From NCBI RefSeq assembly GCF_900590885.1, contig NZ_UUON01000048.1, positions 248,001-312,000 on the forward strand: 64,000 nucleotides of DNA, in the 5' to 3' direction. The number at the start of each line of letters is the position of its first letter. Within the stretch, counting starts at the first letter, position 1. Source of the DNA: Pseudomonas viridiflava. Its GTDB lineage: Bacteria; Pseudomonadota; Gammaproteobacteria; Pseudomonadales; Pseudomonadaceae. Position numbers and translations under genes: made by a program. The notes beneath the pieces are model-generated. The model worked only from the letters and a program-made list of their open reading frames with translations. It ran no database searches and was not told where the DNA came from. Positions 34,290-43,440 of the stretch are shown here, piece by piece.

Positions 34290-34919
34290 CTAAACTGAAA
34301 TTTTGACAAGGTCGTTGAAGGCGCGGGCGCGGCGCGTGACTTCCTGGGTGCTGTCGGCGCCAAACAGGCCGTGCACCACGGCGAGCAGGTCGGCACCGTG
34401 GGCCACCAGCGGGGCGGCATTCTCCAGGGTTACGCCGCCGATCACGCAGATCGGCAGGTGCAGGCGCTTGCGCGCTTCGGCGAGCATTTCCAGGCTGGCC
34501 GCCGGGGCGCCGGGCTTGGTGTTGGAATTGAAGAAGCGGCCAAAGGCGACATAGCTGGCGCCTTCCTTGGCGGCCTGCTCGGCCAGTTCGATCTGGCTGT
34601 GGCAGGTCGCGCCGATAATGGCTTTGGAACCCAGCAGCGCGCGGGCCGGGGTCAGTGGGCCGTCGGTTTGGCCCAGGTGTACGCCGACGCCCAGGCGCGC
34701 GGCGAGCTCGGCGTCGTCGTTGATGATCAGCTGGGTTTTATAGCGCGAACAGAGTTCGTGCAGTTTCTCCGCTTCACGCAGGCGCCGGGCTTCGTCGCTG
34801 CTTTTGTCGCGGTATTGCAGCAGGGTCACGCCACCGTCCAGCGCCGCTTCGACGTAGGCGAGGAATTTGCCGGCCAACAGTTGGCTGTCGGTGATGGCGT
34901 ATAGGCCACGTAGTTTCAT
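34290..34919 (-). CDS. thiE: Thiamine-phosphate synthase
   Basis: ThiE joins the hydroxymethylpyrimidine pyrophosphate made by ThiD to thiazole phosphate, giving thiamine phosphate. The 209-residue TIM-barrel protein has QYRDKSS for pyrophosphate binding, INDDAELA with the Mg ligands, GVHLGQTD and the C-terminal VIGGVTLENA phosphate site. It sits 23 bases after thiD. Confidence 0.96.
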   Translation of the reverse strand: MKLRGLYAITDSQLLAGKFLAYVEAALDGGVTLLQYRDKSSDEARRLREAEKLHELCSRYKTQLIINDDAELAARLGVGVHLGQTDGPLTPARALLGSKAIIGATCHSQIELAEQAAKEGASYVAFGRFFNSNTKPGAPAASLEMLAEARKRLHLPICVIGGVTLENAAPLVAHGADLLAVVHGLFGADSTQEVTRRARAFNDLVKISV

Positions 34920-34942
34920 CGGGCAGGCCCCTTGGCTTGGTG

Positions 34943-35740
34943 TTACGAGCAGAAATCCAGCGGCAGACGGCGCGGTACAAACTGGCCCTGGCCGAGTTGT
35001 TCGGCGTCACGCAGGGTGCGCCAAGTGTAGTTGAGTGCCGATTGCACGGCGCTGACCAGGCCTTCGCCCTGGGCGATCCGACCCGCCAGTGCACTGGCCA
35101 GCGTGCAGCCCGAACCGTGATAGCTGCCGGGCAGGCGCTGGCAGGTGAAGGTCTGCTGCGTGCCGTCGCGGCTGTACAGGCGATTGTGCACTTCATGCTC
35201 GTCGCCATGCCCGCCGGTGATCAACAGATGCTTGATATACGGCAGCAGCTTGGCGGCGCATTCGTCGGCGGTGCCCTCGGGCAGTTCGGCGAGGATGCGC
35301 GCTTCGGGCAGGTTCGGCGTGGCGATCAGCGACAACGGCAATAGCCGTTCGCGCATCGCATAGCCGACTTCGTCCTTGCCCAGGCTGCCACCGCCACCTG
35401 CGCGCAACACCGGGTCGCAGACCACCGGCAAGTGCGGGTGCGCCTGCAGCAGTTCGACCACAGTGTCGACCATCGCCGTGGAACCGAGCATGCCGAGCTT
35501 GACCGCCGCGACCTCGGAGTCGCTGAGCACGGCGTTGGCCTGGGCCATTACCCACTCGCGGTCGAGCACGCGGAAATCGCTGACGTTGACGGTGTTCTGC
35601 ACGGTCAGGGCGGTAACGGCCGGAGCCGCATGGCAACCCTGGGCGAGCAGGGCTTCGATATCTGCCTGCAGGCCGGCGCCACCACTGGGATCATGGCCGG
35701 AGAGACAGAGGACAACAGGGCGGGAGCTGTAGATATTCAT
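34943..35740 (-). CDS. thiD: Hydroxymethylpyrimidine/phosphomethylpyrimidine kinase
   Basis: ThiD phosphorylates hydroxymethylpyrimidine twice for thiamine synthesis. The 265-residue ribokinase-fold protein has SGHDPSGGAGLQADIEA at the N terminus and the anion-hole motif GSYHGSGCTLASA, where the catalytic Asp is usually found; here the position reads GSGC with SYH ahead, so the usual catalytic Asp of GTGDTF-type kinases is replaced by Cys, as is common in ThiD (GTGCT). No TPP riboswitch is visible upstream. Confidence 0.93.
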   Translation of the reverse strand: MNIYSSRPVVLCLSGHDPSGGAGLQADIEALLAQGCHAAPAVTALTVQNTVNVSDFRVLDREWVMAQANAVLSDSEVAAVKLGMLGSTAMVDTVVELLQAHPHLPVVCDPVLRAGGGGSLGKDEVGYAMRERLLPLSLIATPNLPEARILAELPEGTADECAAKLLPYIKHLLITGGHGDEHEVHNRLYSRDGTQQTFTCQRLPGSYHGSGCTLASALAGRIAQGEGLVSAVQSALNYTWRTLRDAEQLGQGQFVPRRLPLDFCS

Positions 35741-36017
35741 GGTGCGCGAGCTTACCACCAAACGCTTTTTGCGTGGCCGTCTGGCGATGGTTGAATTTTG
35801 CCGTGAGGGTGACGCTTTTTTGGCGTTTTTTGACCAGCAAAAAACCTCTGTAAGCCTTGATCTAGAGCCTTCCGAAAAATTATTTCAATGGTGTCCAATG
35901 GCCTTTACCGGCTATGCTAAAGTGGATCCAAACCACTTAATGTATCGCCGGTGTACGTCTTCTCAAAAGGAATGGGGGGCTTTTTTGACATGACCGGACA
36001 GGCCACGCTGGGGCTCT
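35741..36017. other. Divergent control region between thiD and ladS
   Basis: This 277-base gap has an AT-rich stretch (35800-35960) with two T-runs. An 84-codon frame runs through it from 35739, but it overlaps the thiD start and has no ribosome site or recognisable domain, so I treat the region as non-coding. No clear -35/-10 pair stands out. Confidence 0.5.
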
Positions 36018-38408
36018 ATGCGCTATTTGCTGATTTTATTGTTGTGCGCGCTACCGATGCTCGCCAGCGCCATCGAGTTCAACCAAGACACCCGCAGCCT
36101 GCCGCTGGGCCGAGCCATGCAAGTGCTCGAAGACCCGACCGACGCCCTCACGATTGCTGATGTCAGCGCGCCCTCTGCCGCCACCCGGTTCAAACCCCAC
36201 GACAAAGACACCCTCAACGCCGGCTATTCGCGCTCGGTGTTATGGCTCAAGGTCAACCTGCATTATTTGCCCAACAACACCCAGGCCCAACGCACCTGGT
36301 TGCTTGAGCTGGCCTACCCGCCGCTGGACCACCTCGACCTGTACCTGCCCGACGGCAACGGCACTTACCGCCTGGCCGGGCGCACCGGGGATGCGCTGCC
36401 GTTTGCCAGCCGCGAGATTCGCCAGAACAACTACCTGTTCAAGGTCGACTTCAACCCCGGCGAGGCGAAAACCGCCTACCTGCGTCTGCAAAGTGAGGGC
36501 TCGATCCAGGCGCCGCTGACCCTCTGGTCGAGCACCGCGTACCTTGAGCAGCAGCCGTTGCGCCTGTACGTGTTGGGCCTGATCTACGGCGTGTTGCTGG
36601 GCATGCTGGTCTACAACCTGTTTATCTACCTCAGCGTGCGCGACACCAGCTACCTCTATTACATCTTCTATATCGCCTCGTTCGGCATGTACCAATTGTC
36701 GGTGAATGGCGCGGCGGTGGAGTATTTCTGGCCGAACAACCCGTGGTGGGCGAATGCCGCGACGCCGTTCCTGATCGGTTCGGCGGCGCTGTTCGGCAGC
36801 CTGTTTGCGCGCAGCTTCCTGCATACCGCGCAGCACAGTCGCTGGATCAACCGTCTGCTGCTGGCGCTGGTGGGGTGTGGCGCGGTGGTGATGCTGTTGT
36901 CGCTGATGACCAGCTACGCCCTGGCGCTGCGCCTGGCCACCGGTTTGGCGCTGGTGTTTACCGTGACCATCTTCGTCGCCGCCATCAAGGCCTGGTACTG
37001 CGGCCAGCGCGTGGCGCGTTACTTCATCATCGCCTGGTCGGCGTTCCTGCTGGGCGGGGTGGTGAACACGCTGATGGTGCTGGGCTACCTGCCCAATGTG
37101 TTCCTCACCATGTACGCCAGCCAGATCGGTTCGGCGATTGAAGTGGCGCTGCTGTCCCTGGCCCTGGCTGATCGCATCAATGCCATGCGCGAGCAACAGG
37201 CGCAGATCCTCTTCGACGCCAGCCAGAAGCTCGAAGTGCTCAACCTGCAACTGGCGCGCAGCAATCGGCTCAAGGACGAATTCCTCGCCACCCTGACCCA
37301 CGAACTGCGCACGCCGATGAACGGCGTGATCGGTTCCCTCGAACTGATGCAGACCGTGCCCCTGGACAAGGACCTCGCGCAGTATCAGCAAACCGCCGCC
37401 GGCTCGGCGCGGGACATGATGCGCATGGTCAACGGCATCCTCACCCTTACCGAGTTGCAAGCCGGGCGCCTCAGTGCTCAGCCCCAGGCGTTCAGCCTGC
37501 GCGGGGTACTCGACACCTTGCGCCAGCAATTTTGCGCCAGTGCCCAGAGCAAAGGCCTGGAGTTTTCCATCGACGTGGCGCACGAACTGCCCGACCGCGT
37601 GGTGGGCGACGCCGACAAACTGCTGCAATGCCTGGATTGCCTGCTGGACAACGCCTTTAAATTCACTCACGACGGGGCGGTACGCCTGCGCGTGGTGGGC
37701 GTGCCCGACAGTGACGGCAGTGTGCGCCTGAGCTTTATCGTCACCGACACCGGTATCGGTTTTGCTTACCTTGATGAGGCCACGCTGTACCAACGCTTCT
37801 TCCAGCTCGATGGTTCCACCACCCGCGAATATGGCGGCCTGGGCATCGGCCTGGCGATCTGCCGCCAATTGATCGAGCTGCTCGGTGGGCGTCTCACCCA
37901 TCATTCCGAGCCACGCAAAGGCAGCCGTTTCCAGTTGGACGTGGCGGTTAACCCGGCGCCGGCCGAGCCCAGGCAGGCGCCGGATCGGCAACGCGCGCCG
38001 CAGGACTGCAGGGTGCTGCTGGTGGATGACAACAGCGTGGGCCAATTGGTGGTGCGCGGCATGTTGCTGAAGCTCGGTTACCGGGTGAAAACCGTCGACA
38101 GCGCCCCGGCAGCCCTGGCTGCGTTGCGGGAGGAAAACTTCGACGCCGTATTGTTGGATATCCCTGAGGGTGGTTTCTCATTGTGCTGTCAGATTCGTGC
38201 TTTGCCTGGCTGCGCGGAGTTGCCAGTGATCGCCTTGGGTTCGTCGCTGAATGTGTCGGAGCGCGAGCACTGCCATGGCATCGGGATCTCCGAGCGGCTG
38301 GTCAAACCCGTGCGTTTCGAGGCTTTGCAGGCGGCGCTGGAGCGACGTTTGTTGCAACCGGCAGAGGGTGAAAGCGCCGGGAGTTCGGCGGGTATGCCAC
38401 TTTTTTAA
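36018..38408 (+). CDS. ladS: Hybrid sensor histidine kinase LadS
   Basis: The 796-residue inner-membrane protein has the LadS layout: signal peptide (LLILLLCALPMLASA), a periplasmic 7TMR-DISMED2 sensor domain (about 25-165), a seven-helix 7TMR-DISM segment (about 180-385), a dimerisation domain with the phospho-acceptor His428 (THELRTPMNG), an ATPase domain (DNAFKFTHDG, DTGIGFAY, GGLGIGLAI), and a receiver domain with VDDNSV and Asp714. In P. aeruginosa LadS feeds the GacS-GacA pathway and raises biofilm over virulence via RsmY/RsmZ, with calcium as a signal. The position beside thiD also matches. All phospho-relay residues are present. Confidence 0.94.
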   Translation: MRYLLILLLCALPMLASAIEFNQDTRSLPLGRAMQVLEDPTDALTIADVSAPSAATRFKPHDKDTLNAGYSRSVLWLKVNLHYLPNNTQAQRTWLLELAYPPLDHLDLYLPDGNGTYRLAGRTGDALPFASREIRQNNYLFKVDFNPGEAKTAYLRLQSEGSIQAPLTLWSSTAYLEQQPLRLYVLGLIYGVLLGMLVYNLFIYLSVRDTSYLYYIFYIASFGMYQLSVNGAAVEYFWPNNPWWANAATPFLIGSAALFGSLFARSFLHTAQHSRWINRLLLALVGCGAVVMLLSLMTSYALALRLATGLALVFTVTIFVAAIKAWYCGQRVARYFIIAWSAFLLGGVVNTLMVLGYLPNVFLTMYASQIGSAIEVALLSLALADRINAMREQQAQILFDASQKLEVLNLQLARSNRLKDEFLATLTHELRTPMNGVIGSLELMQTVPLDKDLAQYQQTAAGSARDMMRMVNGILTLTELQAGRLSAQPQAFSLRGVLDTLRQQFCASAQSKGLEFSIDVAHELPDRVVGDADKLLQCLDCLLDNAFKFTHDGAVRLRVVGVPDSDGSVRLSFIVTDTGIGFAYLDEATLYQRFFQLDGSTTREYGGLGIGLAICRQLIELLGGRLTHHSEPRKGSRFQLDVAVNPAPAEPRQAPDRQRAPQDCRVLLVDDNSVGQLVVRGMLLKLGYRVKTVDSAPAALAALREENFDAVLLDIPEGGFSLCCQIRALPGCAELPVIALGSSLNVSEREHCHGIGISERLVKPVRFEALQAALERRLLQPAEGESAGSSAGMPLF

Positions 38409-38435
38409 AGCCAATGACGGTGCTTAACTGAATTC

Positions 38436-38463
38436 AAGGCCTGATCCGAGCGTGGCCTTTTTT
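38436..38463 (+). terminator. Terminator after ladS
   Basis: AAGGCC and GGCCTT pair around a 12-base loop and run into six T's. The T-run ends 15 bases before the next start codon, so the acyl-CoA dehydrogenase gene must use read-through or a promoter inside the end of ladS. Confidence 0.7.
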
Positions 38464-38477
38464 CCAGGAGGCCCGCC

Positions 38478-40130
38478 ATGAACCTGCATCAATTCGCCGA
38501 AACCCACGACGTCACCAACCAGCCGCCATCCCTGGACGGCGCCAACCTGTACCGCATCGACTTGCCCCTGCAAGAGTGGTCGCGCCGCTTTGGCGCCGGC
38601 TGGGCGCAGGCGCGCATCGATGCCTACGGTGCGCTGGCCGGTGGGCCGTTGATGGAGGCCGGGTTCCTGGCCAACCAGAACAAACCGGTGTTCAGCAGCC
38701 ATGACCGTTATGGGCATCGCATCGACCTGGTGGAGTTTCACCCCGCCTACCATGAGCTGATGCGCACCGCCGTCGAGCATGGCCTGCCGTCGCTGCCGTG
38801 GGCGCATCCGCAGCCCGGCGCGCACGTGGCTCGCGCGGCCCTGACCTACCTGCACAGCCAGGCCGAAGCTGGCACGGGTTGCCCGCTGACCATGACCTTC
38901 GCCTGCGTCCCGGCCTTGCGCCTGCAGCCCGACCTGGCGAAAACCTGGCTGCCGAAAATCCTCAACACCCACTACGACTCGCGCAATGTCGGCATCACCC
39001 ACAAGGCCGGCGCCACCATTGGCATGGCCATGACCGAGAAACAGGGCGGTACCGACGTGCGCGCCAACACCACCCGCGCCTACCCGGTGGGCGCCGGCGG
39101 CCCGGGCCAGGCCTATGAGCTGGTGGGGCACAAGTGGTTCTGTTCGGCGCCGATGTGCGATGGGTTCCTGACCCTGGCCCAGACCGACAAGGGCCTCAGC
39201 TGTTTCCTGCTGCCCAGGCACCGCCCGGACGACACGCGCAACGAGTTCTACATCCAGCGCCTGAAGAACAAACTCGGCAACTGCTCCAACGCGTCCAGCG
39301 AAGTGGAGTTTCGTGGGGCCCTGGCCTGGATGCTCGGCGAAGAAGGCCGTGGCGTGCCGACCATCATCGAGATGGTCGCCATGACCCGCTTCGATTGCAT
39401 GGTCGGCTCCAGCGCCCTGATGCGCCAGGCGCTGACCCAGGCCAGCCATCATTGCGCCCATCGCACCGTGGGCGGCCGGGTACTCAGCGAGCAACCGCTG
39501 ATGCAAAACGTGCTCGCCGACCTGGCCCTGGAAAGCGAAGCGTCGTTGGCCTTGAGCATGCGCATGGGCCGCGCGCTGGACCACCTGGGTGATGAACAGG
39601 AAGCCAAGTTCGCGCGGCTGGTGACGGCGGTGGGCAAGTACTGGATCTGCAAGCGCGCCCCCGCAATGATCAACGAGGCCGCCGAGTGCATGGGCGGCGC
39701 CGGTTATGTGGAGGACAGCATCCTGCCGCGGCTTTACCGTGAGGCGCCGGTGAATTCGACGTGGGAAGGTTCCGGCAACGTGCAATGCCTGGATGTGCTG
39801 CGCGCGCTGTCCAAGGAACCGGGCGTGCTGGAGGCGCTGTTTGTCGAGCTCGGCGATGGGCATGGCGACAAGCAGCTGGCGCGGCATATCGAACAGTTGA
39901 AAACCGCCTTCATGGACACCCAGGACATCCAGTACCGCGCGCGGCAATTGACCGAGGACATTGCCGTGGCGTTGCAGGCCAAGCTGTTGCTGGAGGCGGG
40001 GAATGCGGCGGTGAGTGATGGGTTTATCGCCAGCCGGTTGGGTGAGTCGTCGGGGCGGGTTTACGGCACGTTGCCGCGTGGAGTGGATGTGGAGGCGATA
40101 GTCGCTCGCTCAACCCCCCAATCTGGCTGA
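38478..40130 (+). CDS. AidB-like acyl-CoA dehydrogenase
   Basis: The 550-residue flavoenzyme is of the AidB-like branch of acyl-CoA dehydrogenases: an N-terminal AidB segment (residues about 1-175), then the usual FAD-binding middle domain (GMAMTEKQGGTDVRAN) and C-terminal helices with ECMGGAGYVEDS and NSTWEGSGNVQCLDVLRA. E. coli AidB is induced by alkylation stress and binds DNA through a basic C-terminal domain; the C terminus here is shorter in basic residues. The true substrate is unknown. The ribosome site AGGAGG is strong. Confidence 0.9.
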   Translation: MNLHQFAETHDVTNQPPSLDGANLYRIDLPLQEWSRRFGAGWAQARIDAYGALAGGPLMEAGFLANQNKPVFSSHDRYGHRIDLVEFHPAYHELMRTAVEHGLPSLPWAHPQPGAHVARAALTYLHSQAEAGTGCPLTMTFACVPALRLQPDLAKTWLPKILNTHYDSRNVGITHKAGATIGMAMTEKQGGTDVRANTTRAYPVGAGGPGQAYELVGHKWFCSAPMCDGFLTLAQTDKGLSCFLLPRHRPDDTRNEFYIQRLKNKLGNCSNASSEVEFRGALAWMLGEEGRGVPTIIEMVAMTRFDCMVGSSALMRQALTQASHHCAHRTVGGRVLSEQPLMQNVLADLALESEASLALSMRMGRALDHLGDEQEAKFARLVTAVGKYWICKRAPAMINEAAECMGGAGYVEDSILPRLYREAPVNSTWEGSGNVQCLDVLRALSKEPGVLEALFVELGDGHGDKQLARHIEQLKTAFMDTQDIQYRARQLTEDIAVALQAKLLLEAGNAAVSDGFIASRLGESSGRVYGTLPRGVDVEAIVARSTPQSG

Positions 40131-40145
40131 ACAAATACAGTCAAA

Positions 40146-40236
40146 TGTGGGAGGGGGCTTGCCCCCGATAGCGGTATATCAGCCAGCTTATCTGTTGCTG
40201 ACACACTGCAATCGGGGGCAAGCCCCCTCTCACATT
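40146..40236. repeat. REPIN between acyl-CoA dehydrogenase and amn genes
   Basis: Two inverted REP units with GCCCCCGATAGCGG and CAATCGGGGGCAAGCC inner ends surround a 40-base spacer. The head-to-head form matches 5249 and 48769. It carries one mismatch in the second arm (CTCTCAC). Confidence 0.9.
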
Positions 40237-40314
40237 TTAAAGAGCATTCCAAACCGACTGTTTCAGTGAGGCCGGGTTACAGGCAAGATAAAGGCCTGCA
40301 CGTCAGAACACAGG

Positions 40315-41787
40315 ATGCTTACCGTGACCGAAGCTTTTGTTGTCGTTCAAACCGCCGAAGAGGCCGTGGACCGGCTGGCGGCCCTGCATGAGCGAGCTAC
40401 CGGCGCGCTCAACCAGGCCCTCAAGCAATACCTCAAAGACCGCGTCGAACCCGACGCCGAACAACGCGCGCTGTTTCGCTACCCGGAACTGCGCCTGACC
40501 TACCACTGCCACGGCGAAGTCCCACAGACCACCCGGGCATATGCCAAGGTTCAGTTGCCTGGGACGTACAGCGTTACCGTCACCCATCCTGCGGCGTTCC
40601 GTAAGTACCTGCTGGAACAGCTGGTGCCGTTGATGCACGACTTCACCGTAACGGTCGAAGTGGGCGTCAGCCAACAGAACATCCCTTACCCCTACGTGGT
40701 GGAACAGGGCGACGAGCTGGCCGGCTCCGGCGTGACCGCCGCAACCCTGGCCCGCGTGTTCCCGAGCACCGACCTGTCGGCCGCCACCGATGGCATCGCC
40801 GACGGCCTGTACGACTGGGAAAACACCGACCCGCTGCCCCTGGCGCTGTTCGATGCAGCCCGCGTGGACTTTTCCCTGCGCCGCCTTGTGCACTACACCG
40901 GCAGCGACTGGCGCCATGTGCAGCCGTGGATTTTGCTGACCAACTACCACCGCTATGTCGACCAGTTCATCCTGCATGGCCTGGAACAACTGCGCAGTGA
41001 CCCGCGTTTTATCCGCATGGTGCTGCCGGGCAACGTAGTCATCGACAAGAGCATGGACCACGGCGAAGCGTCGGCGATTGCCGCCGGCGTGGTGTGGCAC
41101 CGCTACCAGATGCCGGCCTATCACCTGCAGGCCAGTGATGGCCACGGCGTGACCCTGGTGAATATCGGTGTCGGCCCGTCCAACGCCAAGAACATCACCG
41201 ACCACCTGGCCGTGCTGCGCCCGCATTGCTGGCTGATGATCGGCCACTGCGGCGGCCTGCGCCAATCCCAGACCATCGGCGACTACGTACTGGCCCACGC
41301 CTACATGCGTCGCGACGGCATCCTCGACCGCGTGGTGCCGCCGAACATCCCGATCCCGGCCCTGGCCGAAGTGCAGATGGCTTTGCAGCAAGCGGCCGCC
41401 AATGTCACCGGCGAAAAAGGCGAAGAGCTGAAAAAACGCCTGCGCACCGGCACCGTGCTGACCTACGACGACCGTAACTGGGAATTGCGCTGGGCTCAGG
41501 AACGGCCGCTGATCAACCTGTCCCGCGCCGTGGCGGTGGACATGGAAAGCGGCACCATCGCCGCCCAGGGTTACCGCTTGCGTGTGCCGTACGGCACATT
41601 GTTGTGTGTCTCGGACAAACCGCTGCACAGCGAGATCAAGCTGCCGGGCTCGGCCAACGCGTTCTATGAACGTGCGGTCAGCCAGCACTTGAAGATTGGC
41701 ATTGAGGCGGTCGACTTGTTGCGCACCGAACTCAACTCGCTGCACTCGCGCAAACTGCGCAGCTTCGACGAGCCGCCGTTCCGCTAA
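40315..41787 (+). CDS. amn: AMP nucleosidase
   Basis: Amn splits AMP into adenine and ribose-5-phosphate and so sets adenylate levels in the cytosol. The 490-residue protein has the N-terminal AMP-nucleosidase domain (about 10-170) and the C-terminal nucleoside-phosphorylase fold with GHCGGLRQSQTIGDYVLA and AVDMESGTIAAQGYR, whose Met-Glu contacts the ribose. The ATG at 40315 has little ribosome site ahead; GTG at 40324 is an alternative start. Confidence 0.96.
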   Translation: MLTVTEAFVVVQTAEEAVDRLAALHERATGALNQALKQYLKDRVEPDAEQRALFRYPELRLTYHCHGEVPQTTRAYAKVQLPGTYSVTVTHPAAFRKYLLEQLVPLMHDFTVTVEVGVSQQNIPYPYVVEQGDELAGSGVTAATLARVFPSTDLSAATDGIADGLYDWENTDPLPLALFDAARVDFSLRRLVHYTGSDWRHVQPWILLTNYHRYVDQFILHGLEQLRSDPRFIRMVLPGNVVIDKSMDHGEASAIAAGVVWHRYQMPAYHLQASDGHGVTLVNIGVGPSNAKNITDHLAVLRPHCWLMIGHCGGLRQSQTIGDYVLAHAYMRRDGILDRVVPPNIPIPALAEVQMALQQAAANVTGEKGEELKKRLRTGTVLTYDDRNWELRWAQERPLINLSRAVAVDMESGTIAAQGYRLRVPYGTLLCVSDKPLHSEIKLPGSANAFYERAVSQHLKIGIEAVDLLRTELNSLHSRKLRSFDEPPFR

Positions 41788-41808
41788 ACGGTTGGGATGG
41801 TCATTTAG

Positions 41809-41841
41809 CGGTCAGGCCACTAGCATTGTCGGTCCTGACCG
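41809..41841 (+). terminator. Stem-loop after amn
   Basis: An eight-base inverted repeat, CGGTCAGG...CCTGACCG, with a 17-base loop sits in the 72-base gap before the pseudouridine synthase gene. The following T-rich stretch is short, so termination is uncertain. Confidence 0.35.
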
Positions 41842-41859
41842 TTAGATGTTCCTTTTGCC

Positions 41860-42495
41860 ATGTCCCGTCCTACCCGCCCCGATGCGCGCCGCCCTGGCGT
41901 GAAACCCCCGTACTCTGCAGCTCGTCGCGTGGCCAAGGCGCCGCCGGCCGAGCCGAAGCTGATTCTGTTCAACAAGCCGTTCGATGTGCTGACCCAGTTC
42001 AGCGACGAAGGCGGGCGCGCGACCCTCAAGGATTTTATCGACATCCCCGGCATCTACCCGGCCGGCCGCCTGGACCGTGACAGCGAAGGCTTGCTGCTGC
42101 TGACCAACGACGGCCAGTTGCAGGCGCGCATTGCCGACCCCAAGCACAAGCTGGCGAAAACCTACTGGGTGCAAGTGGAAGGCGAACCCACCGAAGAGCA
42201 GCTGCAACGCCTGCGCGACGGCGTAGAGCTTAACGACGGCAAAACCTTGCCCGCTGAGGCGCGGCAGTTGGATGAACCCGAATTATGGCCGCGCAACCCG
42301 CCGGTACGCTTTCGCAAAAACATCCCGACCTACTGGCTTGAGCTGGTGATTCGCGAGGGGCGTAACCGTCAGGTACGGCGCATGACCGCAGCCGTAGGCT
42401 TGCCGACCCTGCGCCTGGTGCGCGTGCGTATTGGCGATTGGTCGATTGATGGCCTCGACCAGGGCCAGTGGAAGGAAGTGCCGGCGCGCTTATAA
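41860..42495 (+). CDS. RluE-like 23S rRNA pseudouridine synthase
   Basis: The 211-residue protein is of the RsuA/RluE family, which converts specific rRNA uridines to pseudouridine. The catalytic Asp lies in AGRLDRDSEGLLLLTNDG, and the C-terminal REGRNRQVRRMTAAVGLPTLRLVR motif is present. It lacks the N-terminal S4 domain of RluB/RsuA, which favours RluE (U2457 in E. coli). The N terminus is basic and disordered. It overlaps the opposing DUF2788 gene by six bases at the 3' end. Confidence 0.92.
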   Translation: MSRPTRPDARRPGVKPPYSAARRVAKAPPAEPKLILFNKPFDVLTQFSDEGGRATLKDFIDIPGIYPAGRLDRDSEGLLLLTNDGQLQARIADPKHKLAKTYWVQVEGEPTEEQLQRLRDGVELNDGKTLPAEARQLDEPELWPRNPPVRFRKNIPTYWLELVIREGRNRQVRRMTAAVGLPTLRLVRVRIGDWSIDGLDQGQWKEVPARL

Positions 42496-42708
42496 GGCGC
42501 CGGACTCGATCAGGCCGATCACCACGCTCTTGATGATGAACGCGGCCACGCCCAGCCCCAGCACGAAAAACAGGATGAACGAGCCGAAGCGTCCGGCTTT
42601 GGATTTCTTCGCCAGGTCCCAGACGATAAAGCCCATGAAAATGATCAGAATGGTGACCAGGCCGGTCATCATCCATTCTTCGAAGAGGGCGGGGTCGATG
42701 TTGTTCAT
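42490..42708 (-). CDS. DUF2788 family small membrane protein
   Basis: The 72-residue product has two membrane helices (about 14-30 and 42-68) around a basic loop KKSKAGRFGSF. It looks like the DUF2788 family, found in Pseudomonas and relatives and of unknown role. The start before NNIDPALFEEW was chosen because the longer frame would run through a REP element. Its last six bases overlap the convergent pseudouridine synthase gene. Confidence 0.83.
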   Translation of the reverse strand: MNNIDPALFEEWMMTGLVTILIIFMGFIVWDLAKKSKAGRFGSFILFFVLGLGVAAFIIKSVVIGLIESGAL

Positions 42709-42789
42709 GGTCTTTTCCGACAGGGCAGGCGGGCAGTATAAGGCAGCGTTACAGACACAACATTGACCTGGATCGAAGTGTGATCCAAA

Positions 42790-42819
42790 TGTGGGAGGGG
42801 GCTTGCCCCCTCCCACATT
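42790..42819. repeat. Minimal REP palindrome upstream of the DUF2788 gene
   Basis: A single perfect palindrome, GTGGGAGGGGGC-TT-GCCCCCTCCCAC, with no tail or partner. It lies between the leftward Lrp-type and DUF2788 genes. Confidence 0.85.
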
Positions 42820-42840
42820 TGAACCTCATTGTTCTTGAGG

Positions 42841-43320
42841 TCAGGTACGCAGGTGGGTCAGGGGCAGCTCGGTGCTGTTCAATACCTGATTCAGCACAAA
42901 ACTCGACCGCACACTGGTCACGCCCTCAATACGAGTCAGATGCCCCAGCAGCAATTTCTGGTAGTGATCCATGTCCGGCACCACCACTTTCAACTGATAG
43001 TCCGCATCCATCCCGGTCACCAGGCTGCACTCCAGCACCTGCGGCAGGGTGCGGATGGCTGCTTCGAAATTCTCGAAACGCTCCGGCGTGTGGCGGTCCA
43101 TGCCGATGAGCACATAGGCCGTGAGGCTCAAACCGAGCATCTTGCGGTCGAGCAGGGCCACCTGGCGCGCGATGTAGCCGTCGTCTTCCAATTGCTTGAC
43201 CCGGCGTGAGCAGGGCGACGGCGACAGGCCGATACGCTCGGCCAACTCCTGGTTGGAGATCCTCGCGTCGCGCTGCAATTCCGCCAAAATACTCAGGTCG
43301 TATCGGTCAAGCTTGCTCAT
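42841..43320 (-). CDS. Lrp/AsnC family transcriptional regulator (first copy)
   Basis: The 159-residue protein has an N-terminal helix-turn-helix (residues about 5-62; ELAERIGLSPSPCSRRVKQLE) and a C-terminal RAM domain (about 68-150) that binds small molecules, usually amino acids, and builds octamers. It is leftward and alone; its own upstream region has palindromic TTGCGCAA and several CGCAA repeats that could be its binding sites. The effector and targets are unknown. Confidence 0.92.
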   Translation of the reverse strand: MSKLDRYDLSILAELQRDARISNQELAERIGLSPSPCSRRVKQLEDDGYIARQVALLDRKMLGLSLTAYVLIGMDRHTPERFENFEAAIRTLPQVLECSLVTGMDADYQLKVVVPDMDHYQKLLLGHLTRIEGVTSVRSSFVLNQVLNSTELPLTHLRT

Positions 43321-43374
43321 TGGGTTGGCCTTTGTCGTAACTATTGCGGTGAATTATCTATGAAGGGTTAAAAA

Positions 43375-43382
43375 TTGCGCAA
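43375..43382. promoter_or_regulatory. Palindromic TTGCGCAA and CGCAA repeats upstream of the Lrp-type gene
   Basis: TTGCGCAA, and CGCAA twice more within 30 bases (43396-43410), form a cluster with partial dyad symmetry 55 bases upstream of the regulator's start. It is a possible autoregulatory site. Confidence 0.35.
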
Positions 43383-43440
43383 GCACTGTTTATTGACGCA
43401 ATCTTCGCAATCATCTGTCGGGCGCTGGCGGGTATCGTTA

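Noticed and set aside
35739..35993. An 84-codon frame in the thiD-ladS gap
   Set aside because: It overlaps the thiD start, has no ribosome site or domain and uses AT-rich codons unlike its neighbours.
34919..36017. TPP riboswitch upstream of the thiamine genes
   Set aside because: The conserved THI-box segments are not visible upstream of thiD or thiE.
36240..38045. A 601-codon leftward frame opposite ladS
   Set aside because: Antisense shadow: Gln/His/Arg-rich product with no domain, while ladS carries every kinase motif.
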